Assembly (NCBI GenBank): GCA_015478945.1
Contig: JABUQX010118736.1
Coordinates: 1-26,934, forward strand
DNA length: 26,934 nucleotides
Direction: 5' to 3'
Source: Trachelipus rathkii
Taxonomy: Eukaryota; Arthropoda; Malacostraca; Isopoda; Trachelipodidae
Part shown: positions 11,368 to 24,310 of the stretch, in pieces
How the letters are laid out: every line of letters starts with the position of its first letter
Position numbering within the stretch: position 1 is the first letter of the stretch
Notes under the pieces: generated by a model
What the model was told of the DNA's origin: nothing
What the model saw: only the letters and a program-made list of their open reading frames with translations
The model's database searches: none
Position numbers and translations under genes: made by a program

Positions 11368-13630
11368 GGGCTGATATCTGTGATAAAGTTCCTGTAGAAG
11401 AAGAGAAGTTTGGTACTAAATCTTCAAGGAACCAAACCAATGATGTATTTAGGTACTTAGTTACAACATTTGAAAAACTGCTGTTCATATCTATTTCACT
11501 ATTATTCTCTTTTACTATTTTTCAATACATACCTCTTTTTCTGATACTAAAAACAAGAGGGCTGATATCTGATGATAAAGTTCCTGTTAAAGAAGGTTGT
11601 TTGTACTAAATCTCCAAGGAATACCAAAACCAATGATGTGTTTTAGGTATTAGTTACACCGTTGAGAAGACTGTGTTCATGATCTCATTTCACTAATTAT
11701 TCTCTTTACCTATTTTCAATATATACCTCATTTCTGATACTAACACAAGAGGCTGATATCTGATGATAAGTTTCTTTTAGTAAGAGGAAGTGGTGTACTC
11801 AATCGCCAAGGACCAGAACAATAGATCGTTTTAGGTACTTAGTTACAACAGTTGAAAGACTGCTGTTCATACTCTCATTTACTAATTATCTCTCTTTTAT
11901 TTTTTCAATCTATAACTCATTTTGATACTAAAAACAAGAAGGGCAGATATCTGATGATAAAGTTTCTAGAATAAAGAAGGAAGTTTGTACTAAATGCCAA
12001 GGAACAAACCAATGATGTCTTTAGGTCTTAGTTACAACAGTTTGAAAACTGCTGTTGCTAATCTCTTTCACTAAATTTTTTTTTACTATTTCATTAATGA
12101 AACACTTCTGATACTAAAACAAAGAGGGCTGATATCTGATGATAAGTTCCTGTAGAAGAAGGATGTTGTACTAAATCTCCAAGGAACCAAACCAGATGGT
12201 CTTTAGGTATCTTAGTTACAACAGTTGAAGACTGCTGTTCATAATCTCATTTCACTAATATTCTCTTTTACCTATTTTCAATACATCTCATTTCTGATAC
12301 TAAAACTAAGAGGGCTGATATCTTATGATAATTCCTGTAAGAAGATGGGATGTTTGTACTAATTTCAAGGAACAAAACCAATGATGTCATTAATTTTATT
12401 AGTTTTCAACAGTTGAAAGACTGCTGTTATTAATCTCATTTCACTAATTTTCTCTTTTTTTTTTACTTTATTTTTCAATACATCCCCATTTCTAATACTA
12501 AAAACAAAGAGGGCTGATATATGATGATAAAGTTCTTTAAGTAGAAGGATTATGTACTATGCAGGACAAACAATGATGTTTTAGGTATTAGTTTACAACA
12601 GTTGAAAGACTGCTGTTCCTACTCTCATTTTCACTAATTATTCTGTTTTATCTATTTTCAATACATACCTCATTTTGATACTAAAACAGAAGGAGATATC
12701 TGATGATAAAGTTCTTGTGAAGAAAGGAAGTTTGTATAAATCGCCAAGCGAACCAAACTATTGAATGTTTTAAGGTTACTTAGATACACAGTTGAAAAAC
12801 AAACTGCTATTCATACTCCTCATTTCACTAATTATTCTCTTTACCTATTTAATACTATTCATTTCTGATTACTAAAAAGAGCGCTTGATATTTTGATGAT
12901 AAAGTTCTGTTAGAGAATGGATGTTTTGTACTAAATTCAAGGAACCAACAAATGATGTCTTTTATTACTTAGTTTACAACAGTTTGTAAAGCTTCTGTAT
13001 AATATCATTTCACTATTATTTCTCTTTTACTATTTCAATACATACCTCATTTTTCTGATACTAAAAAACAAATTGCGATATTGATTATAAAGTTTCCTGT
13101 AGAGAAGGAAGTGTGCACTAATCGCCAAGGAACAAACAATGAAGTCTTAGTACTTAGTTTAAACAGTTTGAAGATGCTGTTCTTAACTTCATTTCACTAA
13201 TTATTCTCTTTATCTATTTTCATACATACCTCATTTCTGAACTAAAAACAAGAGGGCAGATATTTGATGATAAGTTCTGTAGAAGAAGAAAGTTTGTACT
13301 AATCGCCAAGGAACCAAACCAATGATGTCTTTAGGTCTTAGTTACAACAGTTGAAAGACTGCTGTTCATACTCTCTTTTCACTTATTATTTTTTTTAACC
13401 TATTTTCAATACAAACCGCATTTCTGATCTAAAAACAAGAGGGCAGATATCTGAATGATGACGTTTTCTGTAGAAGAAGGAATGTTTGTAGCTAAATTCC
13501 AAGGAACAAACAATGATGTCTTTCAGGTCCTCTAGTTACAACAGTTGAAAAACTGCTTGTTCATAATCTCATTTCACTAATTATTCTCTTTTATTTACCT
13601 ATTTTTCAATACATAACTCTTTTCTTATAC

Positions 13631-15827
13631 TAAAAAAGAGGGCAGATATCTAATGATAAAGTTTCTGTAGAAGAAGGATGTTTGTACTAAATCGCCAAGA
13701 TCCAAAACAATGATGTCTTTAGGTACTTCATTACACACAGTTGAAGAGACTGCTGTTCATTAACTCAATTACTAATTATTCTTTTTACCATTTTCAATAC
13801 ATTCCTCATTTCTGATACTAAAAGAGGGGTGATATCTGATGATAAAGTTCCTGTAAAAGAAGAAGGATGTTTGTACTCGCAAAGGAACCAAACTACTGAT
13901 GTTTTTAGGTCTTATGTCTTACAACAGTTGAAAGACTGCTGTTCATAATCTCATTCCACTAATTATTTCTCTTTTACTTTACCTTATTTTCAATAATACT
14001 GTTCTAATTCTGATACTTAAAAACAAAGAAGGCTGATATCTGATGATAAATGTCCTGTAGAAGAAGGAAGTTTGTACTAAATAGCCAAGAAAACAAACCA
14101 ATGATGTTTTAGGTACTTAGTTACAACAGTTAAAACTGCTGTTCATAATCTCATTTTCACTAATTATTCTCTTTTTATTATTTTCAATAATAAATAATTT
14201 CTGATACTAAAACAAGAGGGCTTGATATCTGAATGATAAAGTTCCTGTAGAAAATGGATGTTTGTACTAAATCGGGAACCAAACCAATGATGTCTTTTAG
14301 GTACTTAGTTACAACAGTTGAAAGACTGCTATTCAAACTGATCATTTCAGCTAATTTTATCTTTTACCCATTTTCAATACTACCTCATTTCTGAATACTA
14401 AAAAAAGAGGGCTGATATCTGATGATTTATTTCCTGTAGAAGAAGGATGTTGTACTAAATCGCCAAAGAACCAAACCAATGATGACTTTAGGTACTTAGT
14501 TACAACCGTTGAAAGACTGCTCTTCATAATCTTATTTTACTAATTATTTCTCTTTTATTATTTTCGATACAGTCATTTCTAATACTAAAAACAAGAGGGC
14601 TGATATCTGAATGATAAAGTTCCTGTAGAAGAAGGAAGTTTGTTATAAATCGCAAGGAACCAAACTACTGATGTCTTTAGGTACTTAGTTACAACAGTTG
14701 AAAGCTGCTGTTCCTAATTCATTTTCACTTAATTTTCTCTTTTATCTATTTTCACCACTTACCTTATTTCTGATACTAAAAAAAAGGCTGATATATAATG
14801 ATAAAGTTCCTGTAGAAAAGGATGTTTTGGTACTAAATCGCAAGAATAACAGATGATGTCTTTAGGTTTACTTAGTTCCACACAGTTTGGAAACACTGCT
14901 GTTCATAAACTCATTTCACTAATTATTCCTTTTTACCTATTTTCAATACCTCATTTCTGATACTTCAAACAAGAGGGCTGATATCTATGATAAGTTTCCT
15001 GTAGAAGAAGGAAGTGTGTAATAAATCGCCAAGGAACTAACAATGATGGTATTTAGTCTTAGTTAAACAGTTGAAAGACTGCTGTTCATAATCTCATTTC
15101 ACTAATTATTCTCTTTTACCTATTTTCAATACATACTTCATTTGATACTAAAACAAGAGGGCTGATATCTGATGATAAATTCTGTAGAAGACGGATGTTT
15201 TGTACTAAATCGCCTAAGGACCAAACAATGATGTTCTTAGGTTCTTAGTTACAACAGTTGAAAGACTGTGTTCATAATCTCATATCACTAATTATTCTCT
15301 TTTACCTATTCAATACATACCCCATTTCTGATACTAAAAACAAGAGGGTGAATATCTGATGATAAAGTTCCTGTAGAGAAGATGTTTGTACTAAATGCTA
15401 AAGAAACCAAACAATGATGTCTTTAGGTTCTAAGTTCAACAGATTGAAGACTGGTATTGCATAATCTGCATTTCAACTAATTGATCTCTTTTATCTATTT
15501 TTCCGAATACATTACCTCAATTTTCTTAATACTAAAAAAGAGGGCTGAATATCTGTGATAAAGTTATGTAGAAGAAGGAAGGTTTGTACTAAATCGCCCA
15601 AGGAACCAAACTACTGATGTCTTTAGGTACTTCGTACAACATTTGAAAGACTGCTGTTCATAATTCATTTCACTAATTATTCTCTTTTACCATTTTAAAT
15701 ACATAACCTACATTTCTGATACTAAAAACAAGAGGGCGGATATCTGATGATAAAGTTCTGTTAGAAGAAGGATGTTTGTACTTAATCGCCAGAACTAAAC
15801 CAATGAATGCTTTAGGTACTTAGTTAC
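13631..15827 (+). repeat. Satellite block 2, mostly C-type and B-type monomers
   Basis: About 11 copies with average spacing near 190. C-type copies (AAGGATG with ATCGCC) dominate: near 13629, 13825, 14408, 14785 and 15734. They alternate with B copies near 14030, 14596 and 15540. The B copies at 14596 and 15540 share the linked variant ACCAAACTACTGATG in place of ACCAAACCAATGATG, five copies apart. A-like copies are sparse (about 14217 and 15157). Confidence 0.55.
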
Positions 15828-18772
15828 AAAGTTGCACAAGACTGCTGTCTCATCAATCTTCACTTTCACCAATTCTCCTCTTCTCCCTCTTTTCGGATAC
15901 TTTAACCCTCACTTATACTGCATCACTACAAACCACAGAAAGCGGCCTGATCCATCTGATGACTCACAAGCTCCTCGCTACCGCAAAGAAGCATGTCTCT
16001 GTACCTTAATCGCCAAGACACCCAACACGCCATGATGTCTTAGGCCTAACTTAGTTACACCACGCTCCTGAAAAACCTGCCTTCGTTCATCCACATCCTC
16101 ATCTTCACCTCAATTATCTCCCCTTCTACTATTTTCACATACACTACCCGCCATTTCTCCCCCCCACCCCCGCCTACTAAAACACCAACGCAGGGCTGAA
16201 CTACTCTGATGATAACAACTATCTGGTAGCACAGAAGGACTCGTCTCTCGTCACTAACTCACGCCCTAAGGCACACAAACAATGCATGTTCTTAGGCTTC
16301 CTTAGCTATCACACCACAGTTGACACAGACTCGCACTGCCTTCATCAATCTCCATTTCACGTAATCCTATTCTCCCTTTTACCTATTTTCAATACATCCT
16401 CACTTCTGCTCTCATACCTAAACAAGAGCGGATGATGATCTGATTCGCATACCAGCTTTCTCCCGTCAGCAGAAGCAATCGTCTCTGTACTAACATCCGC
16501 CACCAGGAACCCAACACAATGACTGTCTTTCTCCACGGTCTCCCAGCTACAACCAGTCTGACAAGACTGCTGTTACTAATACTCCAAATTTCACTAATCT
16601 TAATTCTCTTTACATCATTTCAATCAAATACCTCATTCTGATACTAAAACCAAGAAGGTAGATATCTGATGATACTTCTGTAGAAGAAGGATGTTTGTAC
16701 TAATCGCCAAGGAACCAACAATGATGTCTTTAGGTATTGTTAATAAATGATAGGATAGATAATATATCAATAAAATATACAATTTTTTTTTCTCCCCCTT
16801 CAATCACACAACCAAACATTTTCCCTCTCCTTTACCTATTCTCATACCATACTATCCATCTTCTCGATACTCAAACACACAGAGGGGCCTGTATCTGATG
16901 CATCACAAGTTCTCGTACAGAGCAACGCGAAGCTGTGCTATCCAATCTTCACGGACTCAACCAACTGAATGTCTTTTAGCGTTACTTCAGTTTACAAAGT
17001 TGAAGACGTCGCTATTCCCCATCACTTCCACCTCTCTCTTCACTAACTTATTCTCTCTTTTACTCTACTTTCTCAATACCCATACACCTAACCACTTTCT
17101 GATCTAAAAACAAGGCCTCCCTGAATTCTGTGATAAAGTTCCTGTAGAAACGAAGGAAGATTTGTACTAACTGCCAACGCGCAACAAACATGATGCTCTT
17201 TAGGCCTCACTTACCGCTCTCACCAACAGTCGGACAGACTGCTATACCTCCATACTCCTCCATCTATCACTAATTATTCATCCTTCTACCCACTTTTACA
17301 ATCATCACCTCATTTCTGATCTAACACCAACAAGAAGGGCTGCATTATCTGATGAACTTCAATCTTCCTGTCAGACAGCAGATGTTCTTCGTACTACACT
17401 CGCCAAGGAACCAAACCATGATGTCTTTAGGTCCTCTACTTCTACAACAGTCCTGACAACCACTGCTGTCCTCATCAACTCTCATTTACACTCAATTATT
17501 CTCTCTCTTACCCCATTTTTAAATACATCCCCCTCATTCTGAATACTAAAACACAGAAGTTCTGATATCTGATGCTATAAAGTTTCATCCGTAGCAAGAA
17601 GGAAGCTTCCTGTACTAAATCGCAACGGAAACCAAACCCAATAGTCCGTCTTCAGCCTACTTAGTTTCACAACACCGTTGGAAACCACTGCTCGCTTCAC
17701 TCACAACTCTCACTTATTGCCTTACTGATTAATCTCTTTTCACCTATTTTCACATCCACATACCTCATTTCTGACTACTCCAGAAACAAGAGGGTGATCC
17801 ACTCTGTTATCACAGTTTCTGTAAGAAGACGACTGCTTCTTGTACTCAACTGCCAAGCCGAACTAACCCCAATGATGTCTCTCTAGCGTACTCGCCCCCC
17901 CCCCACCCGCCCCCCCCCCCACCCGTACCTTAAGGTCTCCCCCCTAAGTTCAACACCAGTTGAAGACTGCTGTTCATTCATCCCCCCCTCATCTTCCACT
18001 ATTACCTCTTTCCATTTCTACCTCCTTTTTAAACATCACCCCCGCATTTTTGATAGCCAAACACAAGAAGGCCTGATATCTGCAATCGATAAAGTAACTG
18101 TACGAAGCTTGGATGTTTCTTGTCACCTCCAAATCCCTCCAAGGAACCAAACAATGATAGTCCTTACGGTACTCTAGTCTTACACCACAGTTGACAAGAC
18201 TGCTGTTATATCCTCATTTCTCACTAACTTACCTTTCTTTTTCTTAACCTACATTTTTCAATACAAACCTCATATTTCCGAATCACTAAAATCACAGAGT
18301 GCCCGGCTCGATATCTGATTACAACGTTCTGCTGCTCAGACACACTGACTGCTCTCTGTACTAACTTCCACCGGCACACACACCAACTCGCCTGTCCTTT
18401 ATGTACTTCAAGTTCACAAAGCTTGAAAGCCCTGCTGTTATCTCCCACTCTCATTCTCCCTATTAACCTCCCTCTTTCCACCCTATTTTCACAACCCCTC
18501 ATTTTCCTGAATCACTAACAAAACACGAGGGCCTGCACCTATCTGCATGATCAAGTTCCCTGTAGCACAGATAGCATGCCTTTGCTACTACACATCGCCA
18601 AGGCACCACAAACCATCAGGTGTCCTTTAGTGTACTCCTAGTCTCAACGTTGAAAAGACTGGCTGTTCATCACCCACTCTCATTTCACAATTTCTCTCCT
18701 TTTATACTCATTTCAACCCTCCCCACTACCCCTCCCCCCCCCCACATCATTCTCGATACTAACAACCTGAGG
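15828..18772 (+). repeat. Satellite stretch inflated by inserted C
   Basis: All monomer landmarks can be followed in order, but extra C bases (and some CT or AC) are inserted throughout. Mean spacing rises to about 234 against about 190 before. Poly-C bursts occur at about 16159-16173, 17895-17922 and 18731-18743. One copy at about 16655-16740 is nearly clean. The insertions are almost all one base type and start and stop abruptly, so this looks like a signal-channel problem in the read, not a diverged satellite family. Confidence 0.75.
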
Positions 18773-19965
18773 GCTTTGATATCTGATTGAAAAAGTTCTG
18801 TAGAAGATGGATGTTTGTAATCTCCAAGGCAAAACCAATGATGTCTTTAGGTACTTAGTACAACGATTGAAAGACTGCTGTCATACTCTCATTTCACTAA
18901 TTTTTCTCTTTTATCTATGTTCAATAATAACTCATTTCTGATACTAAAAACAAGAGGTCAGATATCTGATGATAAAGTTCCTGTAGAAAAGGGAAGTTTG
19001 TACTAAATGCAAGGAACTAAACATGATGTCATTTAGGCTACTCTAGCTTAAAGTTCGCAAAGACCCTGCTGTTACTCAATCTCATCTTCAACTAATTATC
19101 TTTTTTTAACCCTTTCTTTCCAACTACATACCCGCATTTTGATACTACACCAAACGGGCTGATATTCGCTGATCCAACGTTTCTGTAGCAAGAAGGCATG
19201 CTTTGTACTAAAATATCTCCAAGGAACCAAAACATGCTCGTCTATCTAGGTACTTAGTTACAACAGTTGAAGACTGATTGTCTTCATCCAGCTCCCCTCT
19301 ATCTCATTTCACTTCAATTTTCTCCTTTCTTACCCTACTTCTCACAATACATATCTCATTTCTGATACTAAAACAAGAGGGCTGGATATCGGTATTTATA
19401 AAGTTCTCGCTAGAAAAGATGGATAGTTTTATGTACCTAAATTCCCCCAGAGAACAAACAACTAATTGTCTTTATTACTTAGTTACAACAGTTGGAAAAC
19501 TGCTGTTCATATCTCATTTCACTAATTTTCTCTTTTACCTATTTTCAATACATACCTCATTTCTGGAAATAAAAACAAAGGGCAAATAATATAGATGATA
19601 AAAGTCCTTTAGATAAGAGGACGTGTGTATAATCGCCAGGAACCAAACATGTTGTCATTAGGTAATATAGTTTAACAGTTGAAAGACTGCTGTTCATACT
19701 CTCATTTTCCACTAATTATTCTCTTTTTATTATTTTCAATAATAGCCTCATTTCTGATACTAAAAAAAAGAGGATGATATCTGATGATAAAGTTCTGTAG
19801 AAGAAGGAAGTTTGTTATAAATCGCAGGAACAAACCAATGATGTCTTTAGTACTTAGTTACAACAGTTGAAAGACGCCTGTTCATAATCTGATTTGACTA
19901 AATTATTCTCTTTTATCTATTTACTATTTTCAATACATACCTCATTTCTGATACTAAAAACAAGA

Positions 19966-20154
19966 GGGCTGATATCTGATGATAAAGTTCCTGTAGAAGA
20001 TGGATGTTTGTACTAAATCTCCAAGGAACCAAACCAATGATGTCTTTATGTACTTAGTTACAACAGTTGAAAGACTGCTCTTCTCTCTCATTTCACTCAT
20101 TATTCTCTTTTATCTATTTTCAAATTATACCTTATTTATGATACTAAAACAAGA
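19966..20154 (+). repeat. Exemplar satellite monomer (A-type)
   Basis: One of the cleanest copies, 189 bases from GGGCTGATATC to the next AGGCTGATATC. It carries the A-type markers AGATGGATG, AATCTCC and CTTTATGTACTT, the hairpin-like CAACAGTTGAAAGACTGCT, and an intact GATATC. The B-type copy that follows from about 20336 is equally clean through CAGTTGAAAG (about 20447). Together they fix most of the consensus. Confidence 0.8.
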
Positions 20155-21905
20155 AGGCTGATATCTTGATGATAAAGTTCCTATAGAAGAAGGAAGTGTG
20201 GTACTAAGTGCCAATGAACAAACCATGATGTTTTAGGTTACTTAGTTAAAAGATATAGATGATAGATTAATATATAATATATAATATTTCTCTTTTACTG
20301 ATTTTCAATACATACTCATTTCTGATACTAAAAACAAGAGGGCTGATATCTGATGATAAAGTTCCTGTAGAAGAAGGAAGTTTGTACTAAATCGCCAAGG
20401 AACCAAACCAATGATGTCTTTAGGTACTTAGTTACAACAGTTGAAAGAAAGAATAGATATATAATATTTCACTAATAATATATATATATACCTTTTTCAA
20501 ATACATACCTCATTCTGATTCTAAAAACAAGTGGGCTGATATCTGATGAAAAAGTTCCTGTAGAAGATGGATGTTTGTACTAAACTCCAAGGAACCAAAC
20601 CAATGATGCTCTTTTATGTACATTAGTTACCAGTTGAAAGATTGCTGTTCATAATTCATTTCACTAATTATTCTCTTTATCTATTTTCAATAATACCTTA
20701 ATTTCTGATACTAAAACAAGAGGGATGATATATAAAGTTCCTGTAGGAAAAGGAAGTGTGTACTAAATTGCAAGGAACCAAACAATTGATGTCTTTAGGT
20801 ACTTAGTTACAACAGTGAAAGACTGCTGTTCATTAATCTATTTCACTATTATTCTCTTTAATATTTTAATTACATACCTCACAATCTCCCACAATAACCT
20901 CATAATATATATAGATACTCAAAACAGAGGGCTGATATCTGATGATAAAGTTTCCTGTAGAACGAAGGAAGTGTGTACTAAGAATAATAGAACAAACAAT
21001 GATGTTCTAGATCTATAGATTTACCCACAGTTGAAAGAATAGATAGATAGATATAATACTCTCTATTCATCTTTTCATCTTTATCTAATTTCTTACATCT
21101 ATATATTTCTTGAAACAAGAGGGCAGATATCTGATAGATAAGTTACTGAAAAAGAGGAAGTTTGTAACTAAATCAGCCAAACGGCAACCAACCAATGATG
21201 TTTTATTTACTTAGTTACAACAAAGTTGAAAGACTGCTGTTCACAATCTCATTTCACTAATTAAATTCTCATATTTAACCTTATTTTCAATACATACCTC
21301 ATTTTCTGAATACTAAACAGAGAGCTGATATCTGATAGATACAAGTTTTAGTAGAGAGGAAGTGTGCAACTAAGTAGACAGGAACCGAAACCCAGTGATG
21401 TCTTTAGGTTACATTAAGTTAGATATAGAACGCTGTTATACCTCTTTCAACTAATTATTCTCTTTTATTAATCTCTTTAATACATACCTCATTTCTAATA
21501 CTAAAAACAAGAGGGCAGAATATCTGATGAATAAGTTTCTGTAGAGAAGGAACAGTTTAGTACTAATCGCAAGAGAAAAACCAATGACATGTACTTAGGT
21601 ACTTAGTTACAAAGTTGGAAAGACTGCTGTTCATGACTCTCATTTCAAAATTATTTTTTTACCTTTTTCAATACATACCGCATTTCTGATATTAAAAAAA
21701 ACAAGAGGACAGATATCTGATGATAAGTTCTGTAGAAGAAGGATGTTTGTCTACAATCTCAAAGGGAAACCAAAACCAATGATGTCATCTATTAGGTACT
21801 TAGTTTAAACAGTTTGAAAAACATGCTGTTCATATCTCATTTCACTAATTATTCTTCTTTTACCTATTTTCAATACATACCTTTTTTCTGATACTAAAAA
21901 CAAGA

Positions 21906-22059
21906 GGCTGATATCTGATGATAAAAGTTCTGAGAAAGATAGAATGTCTATAACCTAAAATCTCAAAGGAACCAAACAAAAATGATGATCGTTTATTTAA
22001 CTATAGTTCACAACAGTTATGAAAGACTGCTGTTAACTCATATTTCGATAATACACAGA
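21906..22059 (+). repeat. Shortened monomer, deletion between CTCATTTC repeats
   Basis: The copy is about 154 bases. After CTGTT it reads AACTCATATTTCGATAATAC, which joins the first CTCATTTC region of the monomer directly to the GATACTA that follows the second CTCATTTC. The two 8-bp repeats lie 44 bp apart in the consensus. Loss of one repeat plus the DNA between them explains the length well. Some base noise is present at the junction. Confidence 0.6.
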
Positions 22060-22060
22060 G

Positions 22061-23535
22061 ACATAGATATCTAATGAATAAAGTTCTGTAGAAGTAGGAT
22101 GTTTGTACTAAATCGCAAAGGACGAAACAATAATGTCCCTTTGGTACTTCGTTACAAATATGAACTGCTGAATATACATAATATATATATATATATATTC
22201 TATCTTTAACTATTTTACAATCCATCCCTCAAATTTCATTTCTGATACTAAAAACATAAGGGCTGATATCTGATGATAAAAGTTCCTGTAGAAGTAAGGA
22301 ATGTGTATAAATCTCAAGGAAACTAAACCATGATGTCTTTAGGTATCTCTAGTTCAAGCAGTTAAAAAGACTGCTCTTCCATACTCTCATTCAGCTAATT
22401 ATTCTCTTTATTATTATTCTTTCATATACAACGACTCATTTCTGATACTAAAAACAAGAGGCTGATATCTGATGAAAAAGTTCCTGTAGAAGAAAAGTTG
22501 TACTAAATTCGCGCAAGGACAAACTACTAGATGTCTTTAGGTATGTCGTTACAAAGTTGAAAAACTGCTGTTCATAATCTCATTTCCCTAAATTATTCTC
22601 GTTTTTACCATTTTCAATACTACTCATTTGAACTAAAACAACAAGAGGGCATGAATATCTGATGATAAAGATTCTGATAGAAGCAGGCTGTTTGGTAACA
22701 ATGAGTAAAGGAACCAAACAGATGTCATTTAGGCACTACTTAGTTACAACAAGTTGAAAACTGATAGATATATAACTATATATTATAATTATACCTTCTC
22801 AATTTTACTTATTTTCAATACATACCAAATCATTTACTTATAACTAAAGAAAAGAGGGCTGATTATACAAATGATAAGTCTACTGTAAAGAAAGGATGAT
22901 TTTTATTAAATCGCCAGAGAACAAACATGATGTCTTAAGGTACATGTAATAGATATACAGTATATGAAAGACTGCTTGTTTCATATCTCATTTCAACTTT
23001 ATTCTCTTTTACTCTTCCACTATATACTACATTTTGATACTAAAAACAAGAAGGCTGATATTTGATGATAAATAATAGATAAAAGAAGGATGTTTTGTAC
23101 TAAATCTCCAAAACGCACAAAACAACCTGAAATTTATAATAAGAGATACTTGTTAACAATAATTAATAGCTAGTAATTCATAATCTATTTCAAAAATAAT
23201 ATATAATTCTCTTTTACCTATTTATAAATACATAAAAAATATATATATATATACTTAAAAGAGAGCTGATTATATATGATAGATAAAATTACCTGTGAGA
23301 AGGATGATATATGTACTAAATCGCACAGGAACATAAATGTCTTTAGAAATATAATACATTACAAATATGTTGCACTTACGTTTTACATTTACCTTTTACA
23401 TACTCTTTTAATATATATATATATATAATATTTCTGATACAAAAAACAAGAGGGCTGATATGATGATTGGATAGATAGAAGGATATTATATAAAATGCCA
23501 AGGAACTCGACAGTTCTGCAAGTACTACAATCGTT
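22061..23535 (+). repeat. Satellite block 4, with A/T-rich patches
   Basis: About seven to eight copies continue in the same orientation, but with increasing A/T-rich replacement patches such as TAGATATATA and runs of TATA (22171-22199, 22763-22792, 23245-23275). Monomer landmarks such as CTGATATCTGATGATAAA at 22264 and ACAAGAGGGCTGATAT at 23446 are still clear. Quality falls towards 23535. Confidence 0.6.
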
Positions 23536-24310
23536 AAAAAAAAAAAAAAAAAAAAAAATAATAGAAAATACATAGAGTAAATAAAAATAATTAATAATCA
23601 AATAATAATAAATATAATATAAATAATAATAATTAAAATAACAATAAAAAAAAAAAAAAATAATAATATAAATATAAGCTTGACAAACGTGATATTTTTT
23701 TGAATTAATATAAAAAAAAAGAAAGTGTGTATAAAAAAAAAAGAGAAAAAGAAAAAAATATATAGAGATTTAAAATAATATAGTAAAAAAAAAGTTGAAA
23801 GATTGAGAGAGAATAAAATAATAATATAATAACACTAATTATATAATAATTATATACAAATATAAATAAATAATACAAATTATATATATAATAAAGAGAT
23901 AGAATAAAAAGAAGAGGAATAATTAATAATAAAGTTTCATAGAGAGTGATAGAGAGATTATCGATACTAATGAAGAAAAAAAATAAGGTCTTCTTTAATA
24001 TTATAATAGTAATATAAATAAAGAATATAATAATAAAAAAAAAAAAATAATAATAAAGAAATATATATAATAACTTATTTATAAATTGTAAAATGAGAGA
24101 TAAATTCTTACTTATAAAGAAATAAAAAAACTTTTATGTTGTAATGTGAAATAAAAAAAGATAAATAAAAAAGATAAAATTATGAAATAAAAAAATAAAA
24201 AAAAAAAAAAAAAAAATAATAAGAAGAGAAAAAAAAAAAAAAAAAAATGATGTATTATAAGAGAAATAAAAAAAAATAGATATAAAATATAAGAGATAAT
24301 ATATATTTAA
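23536..24310 (+). repeat. A-rich noise with traceable satellite beneath
   Basis: About 775 bases dominated by A runs and AATAAT, with almost no C. Satellite landmarks can be followed in order: AAAGTTGAAAGATTGAGAG at about 23791 (for AGTTGAAAGACTGCTG), AACACTAATTATATAAT at about 23830 (for CACTAATTATTCT), AGAAGAGGAATAATTAAT at about 23911 then AATAAAGTTTCATAG (for AAGAGGGCTGATATC...AAAGTTCCTGTAG). About four monomer lengths are covered. The array therefore probably continues through a stretch of poor calls; a true insertion of A-rich DNA is less likely. Confidence 0.55.

Larger units (their letters stand above)
8342..13630 (+). repeat. Satellite block 1 with trimer and tetramer higher-order units
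   Basis: About 28 copies. Three subfamilies can be told apart. A has AGATGGATG, then ATCTCC, then TTATTTACTT. B and B' have AAGGAAGTTTG or GGAAGTGTG with ATCGCC, and B often begins GGGCAGATAT. C has AAGGATG. Copies beginning near 8342, 8930, 9490, 10065, 10687 and 11251 are all A-type, three monomers apart. B' then B follow A near 9112/9303, 9680/9863, 11750/11940, 12510/12690 and 13070/13252. A B'-B-C-A run is seen at about 11750-12500. One extra A copy (about 10312) breaks the phase. Linked variants at separate sites make a real subfamily structure more likely than random read error. Confidence 0.65.
18773..22060 (+). repeat. Satellite block 3 with recurring A-type copies every third monomer
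   Basis: About 17 copies with spacing near 196. A-type copies begin near 18773, 19380, 19968 and 20535. B' then B copies lie between them at 19580/19773 and 20155/20340. Near 21325-22000 the order is B' (21325), B starting GGGCAGA (21513), C (21712), then A with TTATTTAACT (21906). This is the same B'-B-C-A order as at about 11750-12500. The variant ACCGCATTT at the end of B copies near 10027, 13416, 19132 and 21677 is another linked marker. Confidence 0.6.

Noticed and set aside
15828..18772. A different, C-rich satellite family or foreign insert
   Set aside because: Removing extra C bases restores the same monomer landmarks in the same order. Insertion noise explains it.
10383..21018. Plus-strand ORFs of 60-106 codons containing GLISDDKVPVEEG-like peptides
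   Set aside because: They are readings of the satellite monomer. The frame closes soon after this peptide in the consensus, and 193 is not a multiple of three, so no continuous coding frame runs through the array. The longer ORFs arise from indels.
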